From positions 682,001 to 746,000 of the forward strand of contig CAVZUJ010000009.1 of assembly GCA_963778525.1 (NCBI GenBank): DNA of 64,000 bases, written 5' to 3'. Under the pieces are notes generated by a model that saw only the letters and a program-made list of their open reading frames with translations, made no database searches and had not been told where the DNA came from. Shown piece by piece: positions 15,676 to 24,804 of this stretch (position 1 is the first letter of the stretch; each line of letters begins with the position of its first letter). The position numbers and the translations under genes are program-made. The DNA is from Schlegelella_A sp963778525. GTDB lineage: Bacteria; Pseudomonadota; Gammaproteobacteria; Burkholderiales; Burkholderiaceae_C.

Positions 15676-18600
15676 ATGGCGCAGTTCTTCATCGACCGGC
15701 CCATCTTCGCGTGGGTCATTGCGCTTTTCATCCTGGTCTTCGGCGGCGTCTCGATCAAGCAGCTGCCGGTGGCGCAGTACCCGACGGTGGCGCCGCCTTC
15801 CATCATCCTGACCGCGACCTACCCGGGTGCCTCGGCACAGACGCTCGAAGACAGCGTCATCAGCGTCATCGAGCAGGAGATGAACGGCTCGCCCGGCCTG
15901 ATCTACCTCGAGTCGGTGAGCCAGTCGAACGGCGTCGGCTCGATCACGCTGACGTACGAGTCGGGCACCAACGCCGACCTGGCGCAGGTCGATGTGCAGA
16001 ACCGCCTCTCGCGCGCGGCGCCGCGCCTGCCGGCAGCCGTGACGCAGCAGGGCGTTCGTGTCGACAAGGCACGCTCCAACTTCCTGCTCTTCACGATCCT
16101 CTCTTCGGACAATCCGGCCCTCGATCCGATCGCCCTCGGCGACTACGCCTCGCGCACTGTGCTGCCCGAGATCCAGCGCATCTCCGGCGTCGGCCAGGCC
16201 CAGCTCTTCGGCACCGAGCGCTCGATGCGGATCTGGATCGACCCGGCCAAGCTCGTCGGCTACAGCATGTCGACGAACGATGTCGTCAACGCGATCCGGG
16301 CGCAGAACGCGCAGGTCTCGTCGGGCATCATCGGCGACCTGCCGATCGTCGCCGGCACGCCGATCAGCGCCACGGTGGTGGTTGCCGGCCAGCTGACGAC
16401 GGTGGCGCAGTTCAGCCAGATCGTGCTGCGCGCCAACACCGACGGCTCCACGGTCAAGCTCTCGGATGTCGCGCGCGTGGAGCTCGGCGGCCAGAACTAC
16501 GGCACCTCGGCGCGGCTCAACGGCAAGCCGTCGACGGGCATCGGCGTGCAGCTCTCGCCCACCGGCAATGCCCTGGCCACGGCCGAGCTGATCAAGAAGA
16601 GGATGACCGAGCTGGCCCGCTATTTCCCGCCGGGCGTGAAGTGGAGCATCCCGTACGACAGTTCGCGCTTCATCAAGATCTCGATCAGCCGCGTCGTCGA
16701 GACGCTGGGGGAGGCGGTGGTCCTGGTCTTCCTCGTGATGTACCTGTTCCTGCAGAGCCTGCGCTACACCCTGATCCCGACCATCGTCGTGCCGGTGGCC
16801 TTGTTCGGCGCCTTCGGCGTGATGCAGACCTTCGGCTTCTCGATCAACGTGTTGACGATGTTCGCGATGGTGCTCGCCGTGGGCATCCTGGTCGACGATG
16901 CGATCGTGGTCATCGAGAACGTCGAGCGCATCATGAGCGAGGAGGGCCTCAGCCCGCGCGACGCGACGAAGAAGGCGATGGGCCAGATCACGGCGGCGCT
17001 CGTCGGCATCAGCGTCACGCTGGTCTCGGTGTTCCTGCCGATGGCCTTCTTCGCCGGCTCGGTGGGCAACATCTATCGCCAGTTCTCGCTGGTGATGGTG
17101 AGCTCGATGCTGTTCTCGGTCTTCCTCGCGATGTCGCTCACGCCGGCGCTCTGTGCCACCTTCCTGAAGCCGATCGAGGCCGGCTCCAAGCACGAGAAAC
17201 GCGGTCCTTTCGGCTGGTTCAATCGCGGCTTCAAGGCGACGACGCACGGCTACGAAGGCTGGGTCGCCAAGATCCTGGCACGCACCGGGCGTTTCCTTGT
17301 CCTCTATGTCGTGGTTGTCGCGGTTGCGGCGCTGATGTTCCTGCGCCTGCCCGGCTCGTTCCTGCCGACCGAAGACCAGGGCTATCTCATCGCCAATGTG
17401 CAGTTGCCGCCGGGCGCGACGCAGACGCGAACCCTCGCCGTGATGGAGCAGGCCGAGGCGTTCTTCCTGAAGCAGCCGGAAGTCGACCAGATGGTGAGCG
17501 TGCTCGGCTTCAGCTTCTCGGGCAGCGGCCAGAACGCCGCGCTCGCCTTCGTGACGCTCAAGCCCTGGGACGAACGCAGGGGCGCCGAGCATTCGGCGAC
17601 GGCGATCGCAGGACGCGCCTTCGGTGCGCTCTCGAAGCTGCGCGACGCCTTCATCTTCGCCCTCGTGCCGCCCGCCATTCCCGAGCTCGGCACCGCGACC
17701 GGCTTCGCTTTTCGACTCGAAGATCGCGGCGGCAATGGCCACGCCGCGCTGCTCGCGGCGCGCAATCAGATGCTCGGCATGGCCGGCCAGAGCAAGGTGC
17801 TTGCAGGCGTTCGGCCGGACGGCCTCGAAGACGCGCCGCAGCTCGAGCTGCAGATCGACCGCGACCGCGCCAACGCGCTCGGCGTCACCTTCGACAACAT
17901 CAACGCGGTGTTGTCGACGGCGCTCGGCTCGGCCTATGTGAACGACTTTCCGAACGCCGGCCGGCTGCAGCGCGTGGTCGTGCAGGCCGATGCGCCCTAC
18001 CGGATGCAGCCCGACGATCTGCTGCGCCTCAACGTGCTCAACAACCGCGCCCAGCCGGTGCCGATGTCGGCGCTGGCAACGACGCGCTGGGTGACCGGGC
18101 CGATCCAGACGATCCGCTTCAACGGCTATCCGGCGATGCGGATCGCCGGCGACGCCGCGCCCGGCTACTCGACCGGCGATGCGATGGACGAGATGGAACA
18201 CCTCGCGTCGCAACTGCCGGCCGGTTTCGCCTTCGAGTGGACGGGCCAGTCGCGCGAAGAGCGCCTTTCAGGCTCGACCGCGACGATCCTGCTGGGCTTC
18301 TCCATGCTCGCCGTCTTCCTTTGCCTGTCGGCCCTCTACGAGAGCTGGTCGATCCCGTTCGCGGTGTTGCTTGCGGTGCCGCTCGGCGTGCTCGGGGCGG
18401 TGCTCGGGGCGAGCTTGCGCAGCATGCCGAACGACGTCTTCTTCAAGGTCGGCCTCATCACCGTGATCGGCCTGTCGGCGAAGAACGCGATCCTGATCAT
18501 CGAGTTCGCGAAGGACCTGGTGGCCGAAGGCAAGGGCCTCATCGAGGCGACGCTGGAGGCCGTGCACCTGCGCTTCCGGCCGATCCTGATGACCTCGATC

Positions 18601-18849
18601 GCCTTCGTGCTCGGCGTCCTGCCCCTCGTTGTCTCGTCGGGCGCCGGTTCGGCCAGCCAGCGCGCGATCGGCACCGGCGTGATGGGCGGCATGATCACCG
18701 CGACCCTCCTTGCCGTCTTCTTCGTGCCGGTGTTCTTCGTCGTCGTGCGCCGCATCTTCAAGGGTGGCGGCGTGCGCGGCAGAGCGGTGACGAGCGCGGC
18801 CGGCGACGCTGCCGGCGCTTCGGCGGGTGGAGGAGGCAACCATGTCTAG
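15676..18849 (+). CDS. RND multidrug efflux permease (AcrB/MexB, HAE1 family)
   Basis: A 1057-residue inner-membrane proton-drug antiporter with the usual 12 helices and two large periplasmic loops. The N-terminus MAQFFIDRPIFAWVIALF is the HAE1 signature; TM4 carries the proton-relay Asp pair in GILVDDAIVVIENV, and the second half repeats with GLSAKNAILIIEFAKD containing the essential Lys in TM10. Length matches AcrB (1049). It sits nine bases after the adaptor gene and overlaps the outer-membrane factor gene by eight bases. Substrates are unknown; family members expel drugs, detergents and solvents. Confidence 0.95.
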   Translation: MAQFFIDRPIFAWVIALFILVFGGVSIKQLPVAQYPTVAPPSIILTATYPGASAQTLEDSVISVIEQEMNGSPGLIYLESVSQSNGVGSITLTYESGTNADLAQVDVQNRLSRAAPRLPAAVTQQGVRVDKARSNFLLFTILSSDNPALDPIALGDYASRTVLPEIQRISGVGQAQLFGTERSMRIWIDPAKLVGYSMSTNDVVNAIRAQNAQVSSGIIGDLPIVAGTPISATVVVAGQLTTVAQFSQIVLRANTDGSTVKLSDVARVELGGQNYGTSARLNGKPSTGIGVQLSPTGNALATAELIKKRMTELARYFPPGVKWSIPYDSSRFIKISISRVVETLGEAVVLVFLVMYLFLQSLRYTLIPTIVVPVALFGAFGVMQTFGFSINVLTMFAMVLAVGILVDDAIVVIENVERIMSEEGLSPRDATKKAMGQITAALVGISVTLVSVFLPMAFFAGSVGNIYRQFSLVMVSSMLFSVFLAMSLTPALCATFLKPIEAGSKHEKRGPFGWFNRGFKATTHGYEGWVAKILARTGRFLVLYVVVVAVAALMFLRLPGSFLPTEDQGYLIANVQLPPGATQTRTLAVMEQAEAFFLKQPEVDQMVSVLGFSFSGSGQNAALAFVTLKPWDERRGAEHSATAIAGRAFGALSKLRDAFIFALVPPAIPELGTATGFAFRLEDRGGNGHAALLAARNQMLGMAGQSKVLAGVRPDGLEDAPQLELQIDRDRANALGVTFDNINAVLSTALGSAYVNDFPNAGRLQRVVVQADAPYRMQPDDLLRLNVLNNRAQPVPMSALATTRWVTGPIQTIRFNGYPAMRIAGDAAPGYSTGDAMDEMEHLASQLPAGFAFEWTGQSREERLSGSTATILLGFSMLAVFLCLSALYESWSIPFAVLLAVPLGVLGAVLGASLRSMPNDVFFKVGLITVIGLSAKNAILIIEFAKDLVAEGKGLIEATLEAVHLRFRPILMTSIAFVLGVLPLVVSSGAGSASQRAIGTGVMGGMITATLLAVFFVPVFFVVVRRIFKGGGVRGRAVTSAAGDAAGASAGGGGNHV

Positions 18850-20261
18850 CCGTCACGCCCTGCCGCTTGCCTGCGCCGCGCTCTTCGGGCTCGCCGGCTG
18901 CTCGAGCCTGATTCCTCCTTACGAGCGGCCCGCCGCGCCAGTGAGCGGCACGTATGCCGCGGAGCTGACACCGGCTGCCGCAGCGGGCAGACGAGCCGGC
19001 CGCCGATATCGAATGGCAGCGCTTCTTCACCGACGAAAGGCTGAAGCGCCTCATCGGCATCGCGTTGAAGAACAACCGCGATCTGCGCGTCGCCGTGCTC
19101 GACATCGAGCAGGCGCGTGCGCTCTACCAGATTCGTCGTGCCGATCTCTATCCCGCGCTGGGGGCCGGCGCCAGCGCGACGCGCCAGCCCAACGCCTTTG
19201 GCCAGATGGAGCAGGTCTACGTGGTGGGCCTGGCCGTCTCGAGCTACGAGATCGATCTGTTCGGGCGTGTCCACGACCTGAGCGAAGCGGCACTCGATCA
19301 GTACCTCGCCACGGCCGAAGCACGCAAGGCGGTGCAGATCAGCCTCATCGCCGCCGTGGCCACGACCTACCTTTCGCTTGCCGCCGACGACGAGCTGCTG
19401 AAGGTGACGCAAGACACCTTGTCGACGCGCCAAGAGTCGATGCGGCTGACCAAGCTGCGCTTCGACAACGGCGCGTCGTCGGAGCTTGACTACCGGCAGG
19501 CGGAGTCGCTCCTAGAGGGGGCGCGCGCCACGCTCGCCGCTGCCTTGCGCCAGCGCGCCCAGGACGAGAACGCGCTCGCCTTGTTGCTCGGCCAGCCTGT
19601 ACCTGCCGACCTGCCGGCGCCGATTCCGCTCGAAGCCCAGCGGATGGTGGCCGATCCGCCGGCCGGCCTGCCGTCGGATCTGCTCGTGCGTCGTCCGGAC
19701 ATCCGCTCGGCCGAGGAGCAACTGCTTGCTGCCAACGCCAACATCGGCGCAGCGCGCGCCGCGTTCTTTCCGCGCATCACGCTGACGACGAATTTCGGCA
19801 CGGCGAGCACCGAGCTGTCGGGCCTGTTCAAGAGTGGCGGCTTCGCCGTGACCGGCGCTGTGCAGCTGCTGCAGCCGATCTTCGATGCGGGGCGCAACCA
19901 GGCCAACCTCGACGTTGCCAAGGTCAACCGCGAGATCGCCGTGGCGCAGTACGAGAAGTCGATCCAGACTGCTTTTCGCGAGGTCTCGGACGCGCTCGCC
20001 GGCCGGGCCACGCTCGGCGAGCAGGTGCGGGCGCAGACGGCGCAGACCAACGCGCTGGCCATCGCCTATCGCCTGGCCGATCTCCGTTACAGGGCCGGGG
20101 CATCGAGCTATCTCGATTCGCTCGATGCGCAGCGGACGCTCTTCGTTGCACAGCAGTCCTTGATTCAGACCGAGGCTGCGCAACTGCAGAACAACGTCGC
20201 CCTGTATCGGGCCCTGGGCGGCGGCTGGAAGGAAGAAGCGCCGGCGACCGCAGCACGCTGA
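18842..20261 (+). CDS. Outer-membrane efflux lipoprotein (OprM/NodT family), frameshifted as sequenced
   Basis: Third component of the RND pump, a TolC-like trimeric channel. The N-terminus is a lipoprotein signal ending LFGLAGCSS, with a GGAGG ribosome site before the ATG at 18842. After ELTPAAAA the frame breaks: the correct continuation (ADEPAADIEWQRFF, then the body LKNNRDLRVAVLDIEQARAL) is in the next frame. Dropping one G from the GGG at 18985-18987 restores one protein of about 470 residues, the normal family length. The rest is intact, including SYEIDLFGRV and GGGWKEE near the end. I read this as a sequence error, though a real pseudogene or phase-variable switch is possible. Confidence 0.88.
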
Positions 20262-20312
20262 GAGGCCTGCGCGAAGTTCGCGGCCACGCAAAGGCGCTGC
20301 GGCGCGGGCCGC

Positions 20313-22481
20313 CTACGCGTCGACGTGATAGTGCGCCATCATGCAGTTGTCCTCGTGCTCGAGGATGTGGCAGTGGTAGACGAAGTCGCCGCTGTAGCCG
20401 AGCGGGTAGTGGACCAGCAGCTCGACCATCTGGTTCGACGGAATGGCGACCGTGTCCTGCCGGCCGATCCGGTCGATGCCGAGATCGGTCAGCGCTACCG
20501 GCGCGAAGTTGCCGCCGTCGTCGAGCGCCCAGCGGCGCAGGGCGATGAAATTGACAAGGTGGATATGGAACGGGTGCATGTCGGGCGCACCCGCCGCCGC
20601 GTCGAGCGGCTGGCTGTTGTTGATGTTGGCCACGTACCAGCGCTCGTAGGTTCCCGCCTTGGCGTTGATCGTCGGCGCGTGCGGCGCGGGATAGGCCTTG
20701 GCCAGTGTGATGTCGGCGTTGAGCTCCTGCTCGAAGAAGCTGCGCCGGGCCAGGCGATAGCCCTGCGTCGCCGAGGGCTCGCCGGCCGTGGGCTCGGAAG
20801 TCGTGGCGAGGTCGACCGCGAAGGGAATCATCCAGTCGCCGCCGCCGGCTTGCATTTCGAAGATCTGCACGTCGCTCCAGCCGCTGACACCATTCACCGC
20901 AGTGCCCACCTCCAGGCGCTCGGTGTTGCTGACGAGCAGGATGAGCCGATTGGCGCCCAGCGGCGTTCCCGGGACTCGCGTCATCTGCGTGCCGTCCCAG
21001 ATGAAGTCGTCTTCATCGGCAGCGTTGGCCAGAACGTTGTCGATGGCTGCCGCGCTCGGGACCGGCAGGGCCGCGCCGGTGTTCAGCTCGAGGCGGGCCA
21101 GGACCGCCAAGGGACCTTCGATGGCGTCGTAAAGCGTCTGGTCGGCAGCGTCGAACTGCGCGTTCGTGGGCGCGAGCACCGAGTCGTCGTAGGTGGTGTA
21201 GATCGCCTCGAGAGTCAGGGCGTCGACCGCGAGCAGATAGCGCAAGGAGACGTTGACCAGGCGCAGTCGCTGCACCGACGCCGGCACGGCCGAAAGATCG
21301 ATCAGCACGTCGCGTCGCTGCGCCGGCGCGATCACGAGCGCGTCGGTGTCCTGCAGCTGCACCGACGCTCCGATCAGGCCGCCGTCGGCGCCGATCAGGC
21401 GAATGCATTGCGAGTACCAGACGCGACCGGTGCCTGCCGCAATGGCGTCCGGGTCGCACAGTGCCACCGCGTAGGTGCGCGCGTTGGACAGATCGAGGAG
21501 TCGCAGTCGGACCATGGCGCGGTTCAGCGTCATGTCGGAAACGGGATGGCCGTTCACGAAGATGGCGTCGCCGAGAAACTCCGGGCGCCCGACCGCATCG
21601 TCGGAGCCGACGTTCGACATGCTGAATTCGTGCGGAATGCCGGCGTCGTAGTCGATCCGGGTCTGGTCGGCGCTGAGGATCCGGTCGCTGATGACGAACA
21701 GCAGCTCCTGCGCGCGACCGCCGATCAGGTTCAGGATCGCGTCGTCGGCGTCGTCGCGGATGCAGTAGGGACCGCTGAGGCCGGCGTGAACATGCCGGCC
21801 GACGCGGTCCATGCCGTGGTCGTGGTACCAGAGCATGGCGCCGCGCTGCGCGTTCGGATACGAGTCCTGGTGGCTCGTCGGAAAGCCGTAGGGATTGCCG
21901 GCGAAGCTGATCGGCGTCAGCGGCCAGCCGTCGGACGTGGCCTGCACGCGGGCTCCGTGCAGATGCGCGGTCAGGCCGACTGGCGACTGATCGATCACGC
22001 GCCCGCACATGCCGAGGTCGAGCGGCACGTTGATGGGCGGATCCGAGAGTCGCGCGGGCACGGTGGTGGACGCGGGAATGGTGTTGCTCCAGGTCACCGC
22101 GCAGGGGCTGTCGCGGCGGACGTTCAGGTACGGCCCGAGCTGATTGCCGAGCACGCCGCTGGCCGGCGTGCCGTCGGCCACATAGACCCAGGCGTTGGCC
22201 TGCGCCGGGCTCTTGCCGGCCACCCATTGCACCTGCCGGGCCTGGATGGAGATCGACAGCGCTGCCGGGTTTTCGATCACGACCGGGTCGGGAGAAGGCG
22301 GCGGTGTCGCGCCGGCAGCTTGCGCCGCTTCGTCGGAGCCGCCGCAAGCCACCAGCGTCCAGGCGGCACTGCCAGGGACCAGGACAGCGGCCCAGGTGCC
22401 CCAGCCGAGAAAAGAGCGGCGGCTCAAGCCTGGCGTGGGTTCGGAAAGCGCAGGGCTCGTCCGTGATTCGTCGACCTTCAT
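20313..22481 (-). CDS. Multicopper oxidase, Tat-exported
   Basis: A protein of about 722 residues. Near the N-terminus it has a twin-arginine signal, LSRRSFLGWG, followed by a hydrophobic stretch that ends in VACGG, so it may also be lipidated. All four copper-binding blocks are present: HLHGARV, WYHDHGMDR, HPFHIHLVNF and HCHILEHEDNCMM, the last supplying the type 1 Cys-His-Met ligands and type 2/3 His. This predicts an active four-copper enzyme reducing O2 to water (CotA/bilirubin oxidase-like organisation). The substrate may be metal ions or phenols. A start at 22502 is also possible; 22481 has a weak AAGAG site. It diverges from a secreted lipoprotein. Confidence 0.9.
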   Translation of the reverse strand: MKVDESRTSPALSEPTPGLSRRSFLGWGTWAAVLVPGSAAWTLVACGGSDEAAQAAGATPPPSPDPVVIENPAALSISIQARQVQWVAGKSPAQANAWVYVADGTPASGVLGNQLGPYLNVRRDSPCAVTWSNTIPASTTVPARLSDPPINVPLDLGMCGRVIDQSPVGLTAHLHGARVQATSDGWPLTPISFAGNPYGFPTSHQDSYPNAQRGAMLWYHDHGMDRVGRHVHAGLSGPYCIRDDADDAILNLIGGRAQELLFVISDRILSADQTRIDYDAGIPHEFSMSNVGSDDAVGRPEFLGDAIFVNGHPVSDMTLNRAMVRLRLLDLSNARTYAVALCDPDAIAAGTGRVWYSQCIRLIGADGGLIGASVQLQDTDALVIAPAQRRDVLIDLSAVPASVQRLRLVNVSLRYLLAVDALTLEAIYTTYDDSVLAPTNAQFDAADQTLYDAIEGPLAVLARLELNTGAALPVPSAAAIDNVLANAADEDDFIWDGTQMTRVPGTPLGANRLILLVSNTERLEVGTAVNGVSGWSDVQIFEMQAGGGDWMIPFAVDLATTSEPTAGEPSATQGYRLARRSFFEQELNADITLAKAYPAPHAPTINAKAGTYERWYVANINNSQPLDAAAGAPDMHPFHIHLVNFIALRRWALDDGGNFAPVALTDLGIDRIGRQDTVAIPSNQMVELLVHYPLGYSGDFVYHCHILEHEDNCMMAHYHVDA

Positions 22482-22627
22482 GCGGCTCTTTGCCCCGGAC
22501 ATCGATATCGACCCGAGTGTGTGTGGGCGCGGCGGCGCTGACAAGCACCCAAGTTCGGGATCGTCGCCCGGACGTCGCAGACGGAATTCCAAAGCCCGTC
22601 GCGATCGTTTCGGGATCGCGCCTGTCG

Positions 22628-22646
22628 ACCCCCCCGAACCGGGGGT
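22628..22646. promoter_or_regulatory. C-run/G-run inverted repeat, copy 1
   Basis: ACCCCCCCGAACCGGGGGT lies between the divergent oxidase and lipoprotein genes, 59 bases upstream of the lipoprotein ATG. Its 3' twelve bases, CGAACCGGGGGT, recur exactly at 30709-30720 upstream of the PEP-CTERM gene. The symmetrical arms and promoter location suggest an operator, possibly for a LuxR/NarL-type regulator. Confidence 0.45.
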
Positions 22647-22675
22647 TTGCGCAAATGCGAAAAACGCCATGAAAT

Positions 22676-22697
22676 CCCCCCTCCAAACTTGGGGGAG
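22676..22697 (+). promoter_or_regulatory. Hairpin that could hide the ribosome site of the lipoprotein gene
   Basis: CCCCCC (22676-22681) can pair with GGGGG (22691-22695) across TCCAAACTT. The 3' arm overlaps GGGGGAG, the probable Shine-Dalgarno sequence ending eight bases before the ATG at 22705. Folding would block ribosome access. It could alternatively be a second operator of the C-run/G-run type. Confidence 0.4.
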
Positions 22698-22704
22698 TGA
22701 TCTC

Positions 22705-24789
22705 ATGTTCCGTTCAGCCATATTGACAAGCGCGTGGAATTCGCGCCGGGGCGCCGGCATGGCGCTGCTCGCCGCCGTGGCCGTGCTGAGCGCGTGCGGA
22801 AGCAACGACAGCACTCCTGCCGCCTCGGGCACCACGCCTCCCGCCGGCGCGGCCGTCACCGGCAACGCCTATCTCGGGCAGATCACCGGCGCCACGGCCA
22901 GCCTGTTCAACGTCAATTCGGACGGCACCAACAACGGCGCCGCGGTCGAAGTCGTCACGAGCACGGCCACCGGCTTCGCCTTCACCCATTCCATCACCGG
23001 GCCGTCGCGCATCTGTGTCGACGGCGGCACGTACACCGATGAAGCGACCGGCACGACGCAGACCAACACGGTCACGCTGTGTGCGCTCGTCGGCGGCCCG
23101 ACGACGCAGGTGTTCATCACCCCGATGAGCGGCTTCGTCGACGCGATCGTGCAGGCGCAGCTCAAGCTCAAGACCACCCCGACAGCGGCTGATTTCACAG
23201 CCGCGCTGGCCGCCGCGAACACCTTGATGCAGTCGGTCTACAACATCGGCGCCGCGCTCGACACCTTGCAGCCGTCGTTCGACAAGGCCGATGCCACGGC
23301 CCATCCTGATGCCTACAAGGTCGGCGCCGTGCTCGGTGCGTACTCGCAGTTGATCGCCGACTATCTGGCGCGCTGCGGCGGCGACCGGCACGAAGTGCTG
23401 AAGGCCTTGCTCAAGGACATCGGCGACAAGGTGTTCGACGGCAAGACGATCGACGCCACGGGCGCGACCGTCACGGTGCAATACACCTGCGGGGGCGCCC
23501 TGGCGAACCTGCCGGTCGGCGCCGGCTCGGCCGACGTCGTCACCGCGCTCGGCGAATTCGCCGCGACCGTCCAGGGCCTGGCGATGGACGTCGCTGGCAA
23601 CCGGGCGGTCCTCGACGGGGTGAAGGCCGGCATCCTGACCGGACCTGCCGCGCCGGCGGCCATCAAGACCTTGCCGAGCCAGGGCCTGATCGCCATCGAC
23701 ACCATCAACAATATCGGCTACGTGCCGATCTACACGGAGGACGCTTCGGGCAACGGCCAGGTCGCCGTCGTCGATCTGACCGTCGGTGCAGCCAACCCGA
23801 TCATCAAGCTGGTTTCGCTACCCGGCACCTCGACCGCCATCGCGTCGAACTTCTTCGCCGATACCGGCCGGGTCTACGTCCTTGCGGCGAACGGCTCCAA
23901 CATGTTCGTGCACGTGATCCGAACTTCGGACAACACGGTCGAATCGTCGATTGCCGCGACCGGGCTGAGCTTCTCCGGCCAGTTCGGCGGCGTCATCGTC
24001 GACGGCCCGCGCCAGCACGTCGTTGTTGCCGGCACCAGCGCGATCGGCCTGCTCGACATCTCGACCAACCCGCCGACGTGGAACCAAGCCTCGATCGTCA
24101 ACGTCCCGGGCACCGATTCGTTCTCGCTGAATTCGCAGACCGGTCTGATCTTCGTCTCCTCGGACGGCACGAAGGTGACGCTCGACTCGACCGTGCTCCC
24201 GATGACCCAGACGGGTTACGGCGACAACATGGGCACGACCGACGGTGTCGCCTTCGACACACTGACCGGGATGATGATCGTCACGCCGGAGTTCGAGGAT
24301 CTGGCCTACGTCATCAACATGAGCGAGTACGTCGCGACGAGCGGCACGGTGCCGCAGCACTACACCGTCCCGGGCACGGGCCAGACAAGCCCTCCGGTCG
24401 GCGAAGGGCCTGGCGGCCAGGTCGCGGTCAACGTGCTCACGCACCAGGCACTGGTGGCGGACGAGTTCGGCCACAACCTGCGCCTGGTGCAGATGCCGAC
24501 GACTGCGATCACCGGTCCGGCCACGGCGACGAACGCCTTCACGATCGCCGGCACGATCCTGCCCAAGCCGATGATCAATGGCACCGCGACGCAACTCGGC
24601 ATGCGCGGTGATCCGAATTCGGTGACGATCGATCCGGCCCGCAACTTCGGCTATGTCCTGGCCGACACGCAGCCCAGCTATCACGGGTTCAACGTCAACT
24701 ACCCGCTGTTCCTGATCCGCGTCGATCTGAGCGCGGCGACGGTCGGCACGCCCTGGACGCCCAGCATGCAGGCGATCGCGATGCCCTGA
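22705..24789 (+). CDS. Secreted lipoprotein, N-terminal unknown domain plus probable beta-propeller
   Basis: A 694-residue protein I do not recognise by name. The N-terminus is a lipoprotein signal ending VAVLSACGSN (Cys near residue 32), followed by a Ser/Thr/Pro/Gly-rich linker. Residues about 50-310 form an uncharacterised region. From about 320 on, repeats of the type IDTINNIGYVPIYTED, FADTGRVYVLAANG and IVDGPRQHVVVAGTS look like blades of a beta-propeller, as in NHL/YVTN-type secreted proteins. It diverges from the multicopper oxidase, and the C-run/G-run repeats lie between them, so co-regulation is plausible. An ATG at 22670 is possible but 22705 has the better ribosome site. Confidence 0.75.
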   Translation: MFRSAILTSAWNSRRGAGMALLAAVAVLSACGSNDSTPAASGTTPPAGAAVTGNAYLGQITGATASLFNVNSDGTNNGAAVEVVTSTATGFAFTHSITGPSRICVDGGTYTDEATGTTQTNTVTLCALVGGPTTQVFITPMSGFVDAIVQAQLKLKTTPTAADFTAALAAANTLMQSVYNIGAALDTLQPSFDKADATAHPDAYKVGAVLGAYSQLIADYLARCGGDRHEVLKALLKDIGDKVFDGKTIDATGATVTVQYTCGGALANLPVGAGSADVVTALGEFAATVQGLAMDVAGNRAVLDGVKAGILTGPAAPAAIKTLPSQGLIAIDTINNIGYVPIYTEDASGNGQVAVVDLTVGAANPIIKLVSLPGTSTAIASNFFADTGRVYVLAANGSNMFVHVIRTSDNTVESSIAATGLSFSGQFGGVIVDGPRQHVVVAGTSAIGLLDISTNPPTWNQASIVNVPGTDSFSLNSQTGLIFVSSDGTKVTLDSTVLPMTQTGYGDNMGTTDGVAFDTLTGMMIVTPEFEDLAYVINMSEYVATSGTVPQHYTVPGTGQTSPPVGEGPGGQVAVNVLTHQALVADEFGHNLRLVQMPTTAITGPATATNAFTIAGTILPKPMINGTATQLGMRGDPNSVTIDPARNFGYVLADTQPSYHGFNVNYPLFLIRVDLSAATVGTPWTPSMQAIAMP

Positions 24790-24804
24790 GCAGGGGCTGG
24801 AAGA

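Noticed and set aside
13540..18213. A 1557-codon open frame on the minus strand
   Set aside because: It is antisense to metW and the RND operon; the translation is His/Arg/Asp-rich without domains, as expected from high-GC codon mirroring.
14484..18911. A 1475-codon open frame on the plus strand
   Set aside because: Out-of-frame shadow of the adaptor and permease, arginine-rich, no motif.
20325..22466. A 713-codon open frame opposite the multicopper oxidase
   Set aside because: The minus strand has all copper motifs in frame; the plus reading is low-complexity mirror sequence.
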